Shown here: positions 1 through 4,805 of the stretch, piece by piece
Layout of the letters: every line of letters begins with the position of its first letter
How positions within the stretch are numbered: the stretch's first letter is position 1
Source of the DNA: a bacterium
GTDB lineage: Bacteria > Bdellovibrionota_C > UBA2361 > OMII01
NCBI GenBank assembly: GCA_017853915.1
Contig: JAFMIS010000116.1
Coordinates: 1-7,711 of the forward strand
DNA: 7,711 nt
Direction of reading: 5' to 3'
Made by a program: the position numbers and the translations under genes
Notes under the pieces: generated by a model
Seen by the model: only the letters and a program-made list of their open reading frames with translations
What the model was told of the DNA's origin: nothing
The model's database searches: none

Positions 1-52
1 TATTGAGAGCGTCATCATAGTCAGCTTTGCCTAAGCGCGCAACGACGAGCAC
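1..52 (-). CDS. N-terminal fragment, possible LipB-like octanoyltransferase, running off the left edge
   Basis: Reading leftwards from a GTG at 52, the frame is open to the window edge and gives VLVVARLGKADYDDALN. The pattern LG-x-x-DY-x-x-AL resembles the first residues of LipB, the octanoyl-[ACP]:protein transferase of lipoate synthesis, which usually begins with a short beta strand and then LG...DY..A...Q. Only 17 codons are visible, with no catalytic residues, so this is a guess from memory of the family. A TTG at 61 is an alternative start adding three residues; an in-frame stop lies shortly upstream of that. No Shine-Dalgarno sequence precedes either start. It could simply be a chance open frame. 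Confidence 0.3.
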   Translation of the reverse strand, partial: MLVVARLGKADYDDALN

Positions 53-185
53 CGTGCACAAGGTGAGGGAACGATATGGAGACTACCGGGAAACGCGCGT
101 GGGAGCGCGGTCAATACTTGGGGAGGGAGCGCTTACTCAGGGGATGAAGTCATTAGGTGTCTCGTAGTGCCTAGGAGTGTGTTTG

Positions 186-267
186 GTTCCAGGGGGCCTG
201 AGGTCGATCCGGAAGCCCAGGCTTTAAGGTTGTAACCCCCTGAAATGAGGAAATCGAAGTTTCGGGG
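186..267 (+). promoter_or_regulatory. Possible structured RNA leader with two competing stems
   Basis: CAGGGGG at 190-196 is exactly complementary to CCCCCTG at 236-242, enclosing a smaller CCTG/CAGG pairing (197-200 with 218-221). The same C-run can instead pair downstream: CCCC (237-240) and GAAA (242-245) match TTTC (260-263) and GGGG (264-267) with one bulged T. The two stems exclude each other, as in attenuators and switches. No ligand-binding core is recognised and no transcript is known, so the regulatory reading is inference. The nearest plus-strand gene is the small ORF about 100 bases downstream. Confidence 0.3.
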
Positions 268-344
268 CGGACGTATCAGTACGATTTGTTGGGAGAAAGA
301 AAAGATTTAAGGAATTTTTAGCACATGCCGAGCATCTACAAGAG

Positions 345-363
345 TATACTAGTACGTAGGAGG
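345..363 (+). promoter_or_regulatory. -10-like hexamer and Shine-Dalgarno site of the small ORF
   Basis: TATACT at 345-350 is one base from the sigma-70 -10 consensus, but no good -35 lies 16-18 bases upstream. AGGAGG at 358-363 is a perfect Shine-Dalgarno sequence ending 5 bases before the GTG at 369. Transcription from this -10 would start near 357 and leave a very short leader. Confidence 0.35.
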
Positions 364-368
364 CAAGG

Positions 369-479
369 GTGTCTCTCATGCTCAAGGATGCAATGTTTAG
401 TATTTTCGAGGCATTGATTGCTGCGCTTCTCGGGCTTAAGCCGGCGCCAGTTCCTGTTCGCGTTCGGCGTAGTCGGTAG
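369..479 (+). CDS. Small ORF, 36 codons: hydrophobic helix with basic tail
   Basis: A GTG at 369 follows a perfect AGGAGG by 5 bases and opens a 36-codon frame ending in TAG at 477-479. An in-frame ATG lies at 378. From that ATG the product has an acidic/basic N-terminus (MLKDAM), a hydrophobic stretch around FSIFEALIAALLGL, a proline hinge (KPAPVPV) and a strongly basic end (RVRRSR). The hydrophobic part is only about 15 residues, so it may be a membrane-surface or short transmembrane helix. The ribosome-binding site is the strongest of any gene in the window, which is the main argument that it is translated. It sits 28 bases before the membrane protein at 508 on the same strand and might share its transcript. 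I do not recognise a family. Small hydrophobic peptides with basic tails include type I toxins and membrane regulators, but nothing here decides the function. Confidence 0.45.
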   Translation: MSLMLKDAMFSIFEALIAALLGLKPAPVPVRVRRSR

Positions 480-507
480 TCCCTAGTCAGCCTCGAAATT
501 TCTCTCC

Positions 508-1176
508 ATGAGGCATACAGTTGTGTGGTATCCGACCTTATGGTCTCATCACTCCATGAATCTCGCTAAGTCTGATAACGCGTGCGAACTCCATCCGTTT
601 GGCGGATGCAATCGACTACTCGAGCAGTACCGACAGGTGGGCGACGCTCTCTTGGCGTATGAGCATATGTTAGGCGGCTCGCTGATTCCCGCGCAGAGAG
701 TAGTCCGACAATTTTCCGCTGGGGTCTCGATAGTTCCTGTTGAGGTCTTGGAATCGTACCTCGATGATCTGTTGGATTTAGAGGTGAGCGACGAGAGCCT
801 GTTTATTAAAAAGCCTCGACCCGCAAAGCGAGCGATTGCGCTGGTCATGATAGCGTGCGCTGCTTTGTGTGGGGCCTTTTTTGTCTCAGAGGGGGAGTTA
901 ACCCGGGCATTTTTGCCAGCCTCATTAATAGTAACTTTTCTTGCTGGGATCGGGAGCGCGATGTATTTCCTCCCTCGGACGCGAGGTTTGCGACGCTTTA
1001 GTTTCGCGACGGTGGTTTCGCGTGAAGTCGCGTATCGACGTGGGCACGACAAAACAGACATGGGCTCATTCGCCACCCGTCTTTTGCGCGGGGAGATGTG
1101 GAAGTTAAACGACCGCTCCTCGACTTCGGCTCTTCCGCCTCATCCGGCGCGAGTTGCCGTTCGTTACTTTCACTAG
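508..1176 (+). CDS. Hypothetical membrane protein with two transmembrane helices
   Basis: 222 residues, no family recognised. The first 100 or so residues look soluble, with an acidic helical segment around 76-96 (VPVEVLESYLDDLLDLEVSD). A basic patch KKPRPAKR (101-108) leads into a hydrophobic helix at about 109-126, a short loop with SEGE, a second hydrophobic helix at about 135-155, and another basic patch RTRGLRR (157-163). By the positive-inside rule both ends should face the cytoplasm, with only the short loop outside. The ATG at 508 has no Shine-Dalgarno sequence; an ATG at 556 is the next choice and is no better, so the start is uncertain. The TAG stop lies inside a 13-base tandem repeat. 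The helical hairpin favours this frame over the long opposite-strand frame at 549-1076, whose product is basic and featureless. It may share a transcript with the small ORF just upstream. Confidence 0.6.
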   Translation: MRHTVVWYPTLWSHHSMNLAKSDNACELHPFGGCNRLLEQYRQVGDALLAYEHMLGGSLIPAQRVVRQFSAGVSIVPVEVLESYLDDLLDLEVSDESLFIKKPRPAKRAIALVMIACAALCGAFFVSEGELTRAFLPASLIVTFLAGIGSAMYFLPRTRGLRRFSFATVVSREVAYRRGHDKTDMGSFATRLLRGEMWKLNDRSSTSALPPHPARVAVRYFH

Positions 1177-1191
1177 AGACTTTCACTAGAG
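1166..1191 (+). repeat. Perfect 13-base tandem duplication at a stop codon
   Basis: The 13-mer ACTTTCACTAGAG occurs twice in direct succession (1166-1178 and 1179-1191). The first copy contains the TAG stop of the membrane protein gene. A comparable duplication covers the stop of the DUF6178 gene at 4437-4464. Confidence 0.85.
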
Positions 1192-1270
1192 ATTTTTCAA
1201 GATTGTTATCACCGTCGAAGCGCGCGCGTTTACGACGCCATCATTCTAGTGTAGCAAGTATTCGCTCGTA

Positions 1271-1618
1271 TTATGCCACGGCCATGTCTTTCGCGAAGTA
1301 CCAAGGAGCTATTTTGCGGGTGCCCCTACGCGGCATGGCTCGAATCTTTGCGGCTATTTTGACGCGATCAAGATCGAGCTGCTCACATATCCAGGGGAAT
1401 GAGAAGTGAGCGCGAGTCCCTTTCTCGGCATTCCCGAAGAACCAATCCTCAGCCTCTTGAACCTCTCGTTGATCGTTGCCCACATAGTCTAGAATCGCGC
1501 GCTCAAGGATCGCTAGCAGCAACCGGCGCTCTGGGCTTCCAGTGTGGTTTGGTTGTCCAAAAACATGGTCAAAATCGGAGTCGATATCAGTGATAAAACT
1601 TTCCATAACCTGATCCAC
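1271..1618 (-). CDS. Conserved-looking hypothetical protein, 111-115 residues
   Basis: A small soluble protein on the minus strand, ending in TAA at 1271-1273. The GTG at 1618 gives 115 residues; an in-frame ATG at 1606 gives 111. Neither has a strong Shine-Dalgarno sequence. From residue 30 it reads RRLLLAILERAILDYVGN, then EAEDWFFGN (55-63), then FSFPWICEQLDLD (72-84) and KIAAKIRAM (87-95). This order resembles a group of small bacterial proteins I recall: a helix followed by an acidic EAEDW-like motif, then an F-x-F-x-x-IC-x-x-L-x-[LM]-[DN] block that looks like a small helix-turn-helix-type element. I cannot name the family with confidence, and DNA binding is only a possibility. It converges on the membrane protein at 508-1176, leaving 94 bases between the two stops, and diverges from the exported protein at 1762. 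Confidence 0.65.
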   Translation of the reverse strand: MDQVMESFITDIDSDFDHVFGQPNHTGSPERRLLLAILERAILDYVGNDQREVQEAEDWFFGNAEKGTRAHFSFPWICEQLDLDRVKIAAKIRAMPRRGTRKIAPWYFAKDMAVA

Positions 1619-1644
1619 AGATGGTGTTATTCACAACCAGTTTC

Positions 1645-1714
1645 GGTTACGACAGTTTTTGTCGGATTAACCTTGCACCCTGGGCACAAAGGCCGATATA
1701 CCTGGAGGTACCTC
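1645..1714. promoter_or_regulatory. Dyad symmetries in the divergent intergenic region
   Basis: GGTTACGACA (1645-1654) faces TGTCG (1660-1664) plus TAACC (1668-1672), an inverted repeat of 10 pairs interrupted by three bases (GAT). A second, perfect 10-base palindrome GAGGTACCTC lies at 1705-1714, about 12 bases before the possible -35 of the gene at 1762. Their position between two divergent genes fits operator sites, but no regulator is identified. Confidence 0.3.
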
Positions 1715-1725
1715 AACTGGCTTGG

Positions 1726-1754
1726 TTCTATGACGTGGGTCACGGCTTTATAAT
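1726..1754 (+). promoter_or_regulatory. Promoter-like sequence for the exported protein
   Basis: A perfect TATAAT stands at 1749-1754; the hexamer 17 bases upstream (TTCTAT, 1726-1731) is a poor -35. The ATG of the gene begins 8 bases after the -10, about where transcription would start, so the mRNA may have little or no leader. Confidence 0.4.
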
Positions 1755-1761
1755 TCAGATC

Positions 1762-2403
1762 ATGAAGCGATTTTATTCGGACGTTTTATACTTTTTTGTA
1801 GCTGTATCGGTTGGTGTGGTGCCGCAACGGGCGCTAGCGGAGTTCGTATGCGTGTCTGATATCTCCTATAAATGGGCGAAACAGGGCCCTGACGGGGGAG
1901 AGCTACCAGCCGGGACGGCTCCGGGCACGGACGCCCGCCCAGGTGAGGGTTCGCCGGGTGCTGGTAGCTCTAGTACGCCATTACCGGAAAAGACGCCCGC
2001 CTCCGGGGAAGCTCTGGTGTCTCAGGTTCGGTTCGCCTCAGTAACCCGCACCGCGGCGGATGAGGAGGGGGCTAAGGCGTCCCTTGTGGTTGAGGTAAAC
2101 CGTCAAAAAGGGCGCGCTTCAGAGCGTTGTAAGAGGGAGCACGAGAGTTTCGGGGATTGTCTGGCTACAAAGTTGTCGACAAAGGCTGGGGTATTGAATT
2201 CTCTGGGCTTCTCGACCCGTTCGCAGCTTGAACAGGCGTTAACAAGGGAGTGCCAAACGCAGCAGGGCACCTGCCTTGGAGTGGATTCGAGTGAGCCTGT
2301 GTGCCGGGAGGTAACCCCAGCTCCTGATACTGGAGCTAAGGGCAAGGGGGCTGAGGCAGGTAAGAAAGAGGATCCGAAAGCCAAAGCTGCCAAGAAGAAG
2401 TAG
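1762..2403 (+). CDS. Exported six-cysteine protein with lysine-rich tail, function unknown
   Basis: 213 residues from the ATG at 1762. I chose this start because it begins a typical signal peptide: basic MKRF, a hydrophobic core around residues 8-20, and an ALA|EF signal peptidase I site after residue 26. The frame is open further upstream to 1621, but that extension would bury the signal and run through promoter-like DNA. The mature part has CVSDISYKW (30-38), a low-complexity Gly/Pro/Thr/Ser linker (about 39-83), a possible beta-helical domain (85-182) and an Ala/Lys/Gly tail ending in KKK (192-213). Cysteines at 30, 123, 133, 164, 171 and 181 could make three disulfides in the periplasm. 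There is no lipobox at the cleavage site. No catalytic motif or known domain is visible. A Shine-Dalgarno sequence is lacking. It is followed by the infC leader but is probably a separate transcription unit. Confidence 0.7.
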   Translation: MKRFYSDVLYFFVAVSVGVVPQRALAEFVCVSDISYKWAKQGPDGGELPAGTAPGTDARPGEGSPGAGSSSTPLPEKTPASGEALVSQVRFASVTRTAADEEGAKASLVVEVNRQKGRASERCKREHESFGDCLATKLSTKAGVLNSLGFSTRSQLEQALTRECQTQQGTCLGVDSSEPVCREVTPAPDTGAKGKGAEAGKKEDPKAKAAKKK

Positions 2404-2419
2404 CATTTGGTGCTTTTTT
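2402..2419 (+). terminator. Weak intrinsic terminator candidate after the exported protein
   Basis: AGCA (2402-2405) pairs with TGCT (2411-2414) around a five-base loop and runs into six Ts (2414-2419). The stem is only four pairs, possibly extended by the AAG codons before the stop, so termination would be weak. Confidence 0.3.
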
Positions 2420-2564
2420 CGACAATTCAGGGGTTTGGGCCGTGGACCTCTGCGGATACCAAGGGTGCTGACCCTAGGAGGCCCCAGTGCTAGCTCTTGA
2501 TTCCTGGCCCCGCAGTGGTTAACCTTTGGTGTGTATAAGCCCCTATTTTGATGGAGGAACTTTT
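2420..2564 (+). promoter_or_regulatory. infC leader region with promoter-like box and hairpins
   Basis: This non-coding stretch holds several complementary segments: AGGGT/ACCCT (2462-2466 with 2471-2475, loop of 4), CTGCGG/CCGCAG (2450-2455 with 2510-2515) and GGGCC (2437-2441) facing GGCCC copies near 2480 and 2506. TATAAG at 2534-2539 is one base from the -10 consensus, without a clear -35. The Shine-Dalgarno GGAGGA at 2553-2558 sits 6 bases before the TTG start. Leaders of infC operons in some bacteria are feedback-controlled by ribosomal protein L20; whether this one is cannot be told from sequence alone. Confidence 0.35.
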
Positions 2565-3137
2565 TTGAAGCCATTTCCCAAACCCGCGTTCCGAAGCGGA
2601 GGACGAGGTCCTCGTCCACAGACCCCACCCGATACCCACCGTATTAACGAATTCATTTCAGCCAAAGAGGTTCGCGTCATCGCTGCGGACGGAGAGCAGT
2701 TGGGCGTATTGCCATTGAACGTCGCTCTTGAAAAAGCAAGGGAGCTTGAGCTCGATCTCGTTGAGGTATCTCCTCAAGCTAAACCGCCAGTTTGCAAGAT
2801 CTTAGATTACGGAAAGTTCAAATATAAAGAGCAAAAGAAGGAAGCGGAGGCGCGTAAAAACCGATCTGAAACAACCCTCAAAGAGTTGCGGCTGCGCTAT
2901 CGCACCGATGTTGGTGATCTTGAGGTGAAGCTCAAGCAGGCTCGTGACTTTCTCGCGGAGGGAGACAAAGTGAAGTTCGTAATGCGCTTCAAGGGACGTG
3001 AGGCGATGTATATCGATCTCGGCCGAGAAAAGTTCAAACAGATCGAGGAGCGGCTCGCGGATGTGGCGACGGTCGATGACCGGTCTCCAATCTCCGGCAG
3101 ACAGATTCACATTACATTCACTCCAGCCAAGTCCTAG
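2565..3137 (+). CDS. infC: Translation initiation factor IF-3
   Basis: IF-3 binds the 30S ribosomal subunit, keeps it apart from 50S and checks start-codon/initiator-tRNA pairing. The product is 190 residues from the TTG at 2565, normal to slightly long for the family. Residues 1-24 are a basic, proline-rich extension. The N-terminal domain follows from RINEFISAKEVRVI, through DLVEVSPQAKPPVCKILDYG (64-83), the family's best-known signature, into the linker helix KFKYKEQKK. The C-terminal domain includes TLKELRLR (104-111), EVKLKQARDFL (120-130) and RFKGRE (141-146). RYRTDVGD replaces the more usual RPKID.HD-like stretch. I chose TTG 2565 because GGAGGA lies 6 bases before it; a TTG at 2526 would add 13 unrelated residues. 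Non-ATG starts are typical of infC and allow IF-3 to limit its own translation. The usual neighbours thrS, rpmI and rplT are absent; a DUF6178 gene follows after 14 bases. Confidence 0.95.
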   Translation: MKPFPKPAFRSGGRGPRPQTPPDTHRINEFISAKEVRVIAADGEQLGVLPLNVALEKARELELDLVEVSPQAKPPVCKILDYGKFKYKEQKKEAEARKNRSETTLKELRLRYRTDVGDLEVKLKQARDFLAEGDKVKFVMRFKGREAMYIDLGREKFKQIEERLADVATVDDRSPISGRQIHITFTPAKS

Positions 3138-3151
3138 TCGGCGAGGAGAGT

Positions 3152-4444
3152 ATGGGCAGTTCTGATAATACACCCGTGGTGGCCCCTTTTCGAGGGTACA
3201 CGTGTCGAGAGCTGTATAAAGCGATATTCGAGGCGGATTCCCCTGAGCAGATAGTGCGTCAGCTGCCGTCGCAGAGCTTGTTTATGCTCGTGAAGCAGCG
3301 GGGATTGGCCTCGTCAGGCGATCTCCTAGCAATGGCGTCGCTTGAGCAGTGCCGGATACTCTCAGATTTTGATCTCTGGCATGGCGATGTGCTGAATGAA
3401 GAGGCGCTCTGGGAGTGGCTCGCGCTGACAGATGAAACTGACTCGCTTGAGCTGTTGCAGAAGATAGTTAAATTTATCGACCTCAAGCTGATCGCTATGT
3501 TGATCGGCAAGTATGTGCGGGTGCAGGTATTTGAGGAGCCCACCGATCAGTCGCCCGGGCCGGGGTACCACACCCCTGATAAGGGCTTTACCTGGATCGG
3601 AATCTTCACAGAGAACGCGGATCACCACTTCCTGCTCGCGAGATTATTGGCTCTGATTTTCGAGACGAATTCCGAGCTGTTTTATCAACTGCTCTCGACC
3701 CCATCGGTAGCGACTGTGTCGATGCTCGAGGAGGAGTCGTTCCAAGAGCGCTCAAAACGATTGGCGGCTGAGGGGGTTCCAGAGCCCGAACTAGCGATCT
3801 CCGTTCACGCGCCGTATTCATTTTCAGACGCGTTAGCAGATCTGCAGGAGCGAGTAGCACCAAAAACAATTGAGGATGTTCGAGCGGTGGAGCCTCTCAT
3901 GTATGAGGCGCGTTCAACACGATTTTTCGCTGAGCTACTAAGGCGAGTGACGGATCACGAGGCGGTCGAGATGGAGTTCACCTACATCGTGAATGCGGCG
4001 GTTGTTCGATTTGGCGTAGACTTCTCGGATCAGGAACAGGTTTTAGCTTTATGTGAAAAGATTAAGGGCGCGATTAATATCGCCATTGAAAAGCTAGTAT
4101 CCGGTAGCACTCGAACGGTTCTCGATGTGTATCAAGGTTTGGGAATCGGCAAGCTGTATCGTTTGGGTCTCACCGAGGTAACGGCGCTTCGCACCCTCGC
4201 CCGAAAAATTCCTCTGGAGGTCGCCGAGGTCGTCAAAGACTCAGAGAAGGTTCTTTTCTCAGTTATCGCCTGTGCTCGAGAGGCTTTTCCCTCCATGCCG
4301 ATGTGTCTTGATGATGATGGCTCGGTTGTGGATAAAGATGGCACTCTTCCGAGTGGTATGAGAGCGATCGAGACACTACAAGCGGTAGCTACGGTTCGGG
4401 CGCACCTGGACCGAGGGCAGGGCATTACGCCACATATTTCATGA
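3152..4444 (+). CDS. DUF6178 family protein
   Basis: 430 residues, helical and soluble, with no signal peptide or transmembrane helix. I match it from memory to DUF6178, a family of unknown function that I associate with Deltaproteobacteria. Supporting stretches are LPSQSLFMLVKQRGL (38-52), the LLAMASLEQ...DLWHGD segment (58-79), the ALWEWL helix (85-90), LEEESFQERSKRLAAEGVPE (192-211), which matches the family's E-E-x-x-x-x-R-x-x-R-L-x-x-x-G-x-P pattern, and the C-terminal YIVNAAVVRFGVD (278-290) and GKLYRLGLTEVTALRTLAR (333-351). The ATG at 3152 follows an AGGAG-containing purine tract (3143-3148) closely and lies 14 bases after the infC stop, so co-transcription with infC is likely. No enzymatic motif is visible. 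The TGA stop falls in a 14-base tandem repeat. I am fairly sure of the family; the function is unknown. Confidence 0.75.
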   Translation: MGSSDNTPVVAPFRGYTCRELYKAIFEADSPEQIVRQLPSQSLFMLVKQRGLASSGDLLAMASLEQCRILSDFDLWHGDVLNEEALWEWLALTDETDSLELLQKIVKFIDLKLIAMLIGKYVRVQVFEEPTDQSPGPGYHTPDKGFTWIGIFTENADHHFLLARLLALIFETNSELFYQLLSTPSVATVSMLEEESFQERSKRLAAEGVPEPELAISVHAPYSFSDALADLQERVAPKTIEDVRAVEPLMYEARSTRFFAELLRRVTDHEAVEMEFTYIVNAAVVRFGVDFSDQEQVLALCEKIKGAINIAIEKLVSGSTRTVLDVYQGLGIGKLYRLGLTEVTALRTLARKIPLEVAEVVKDSEKVLFSVIACAREAFPSMPMCLDDDGSVVDKDGTLPSGMRAIETLQAVATVRAHLDRGQGITPHIS

Positions 4445-4464
4445 TGTACGTTTCATGATATACG
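4437..4464 (+). repeat. 14-base tandem duplication at the DUF6178 stop codon
   Basis: TTTCATGATGTACG (4437-4450) is followed at once by TTTCATGATATACG (4451-4464), 13 of 14 identical. The first copy contains the TGA stop. The duplicate puts a second in-frame-looking TGA after the gene but does not change the product. Confidence 0.8.
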
Positions 4465-4494
4465 GGGCCTCCCCGTGCGTTGCTTGAGTTTTTC
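4462..4494 (+). terminator. Possible terminator of the infC-DUF6178 unit
   Basis: ACGGGG (4462-4467) pairs perfectly with CCCCGT (4471-4476) around a three-base loop. Five Ts follow only at 4490-4494, some 13 bases past the stem, so this is not a canonical intrinsic terminator. It is the only good hairpin close behind the gene. Confidence 0.35.
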
Positions 4495-4560
4495 CGAACT
4501 GTTTCGTCCTAAGCGCTGTTGAGAGGGGCTGCTACTGTGGGGTGTTTATACCTAGCCCAT

Positions 4561-4597
4561 ATTTTTCACGAAGCTCGCTGCGCTCGCCATGAAAAAT
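4561..4597. repeat. Inverted repeat next to the tandem repeat
   Basis: ATTTTTCA (4561-4568) is the exact inverse complement of TGAAAAAT (4590-4597), flanking a GC-rich centre with CTCGCTGCGCTCG. The second repeat copy keeps the centre and right arm but not the left arm. The arrangement resembles dispersed extragenic palindromic elements. Confidence 0.6.
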
Positions 4598-4637
4598 GCG
4601 CGGAAATAGAGACCATCCGTGACCTAGTTGCTTATCG

Positions 4638-4682
4638 CCTACAGTTAGTGTGGGACCCCGATGTGCCCACCTAATCTTTAGG
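4638..4682. other. Hairpin of repeat copy 1
   Basis: The left arm (17 bases from CCTACAG) is identical to that of copy 2, but the right arm CCCACCTAATCTTTAGG pairs with it only with mismatches or bulges: GTGGG/CCCAC and TTAG/CTAA with a bulged T, then CCTACAG/CTTTAGG with one mismatch. Confidence 0.5.
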
Positions 4683-4757
4683 CTCCAAATTCCTACGCTG
4701 CGCTCGCCGTGAAAAATGCGCGGAAATAAAGACCATTCGTGGTCCATTTCCTTATCG

Positions 4758-4802
4758 CCTACAGTTAGTGTGGGACCCCGATGTGCCCACACAATCTGTA
4801 GG
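4758..4802. other. Strong hairpin of repeat copy 2, just behind Sua5
   Basis: CCTACAGTTAGTGTGGG (4758-4774) pairs with CCCACACAATCTGTAGG (4786-4802) at 15 of 17 positions around the 11-base loop ACCCCGATGTG. It begins three bases after the Sua5 stop on the minus strand. No T-run follows on that strand, so it is not a classic terminator, though it could protect the 3' end of the mRNA. Confidence 0.6.
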
Positions 4803-4805
4803 CTA

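Larger units (their letters stand above)
62..368. other. Non-coding stretch with RNA-folding potential
   Basis: I find no convincing gene here on either strand. The part from about 186 to 267 can fold in competing ways (see the separate entry), and the last part carries a -10-like TATACT and the ribosome-binding site of the small ORF at 369. It does not match any tRNA, tmRNA, RNase P, SRP RNA or riboswitch class that I recognise. Confidence 0.5.
4576..4804. repeat. Two imperfect direct repeats with a 120-base period
   Basis: Copy 1 spans 4576-4684 and copy 2 spans 4696-4804; they differ at about 11 of 109 positions. A 40-base core (4631-4670 and 4751-4790) is identical. Most differences cluster in the ten bases before the core and in the arm after it. 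The repeats fill the gap between the convergent DUF6178 and Sua5 genes and end two bases before the Sua5 stop codon. No transposase or terminal inverted repeats accompany them, so I read them as extragenic repeat units rather than an insertion sequence. Confidence 0.85.

Noticed and set aside
196..222. Resemblance to an SRP RNA tip (GATCCGGAAG)
   Set aside because: The conserved GGAAGCAGCC-type tetraloop and internal-loop pattern is not present and no long hairpin forms around it.
549..1076. A 175-residue minus-strand frame opposite the membrane protein gene
   Set aside because: Its product is rich in Arg, Ser and Thr without domain-like structure, while the plus-strand frame gives a coherent two-helix membrane protein.
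1621..1761. N-terminal extension of the exported protein to an ATG at 1621
   Set aside because: It would bury the signal peptide that starts at 1762, and it crosses dyads and a TATAAT box.
4576..4804. The repeats as a CRISPR array or insertion sequence
   Set aside because: There are only two copies of about 109 bases with an 11-base gap, no cas genes, no transposase and no terminal inverted repeats with target duplication.
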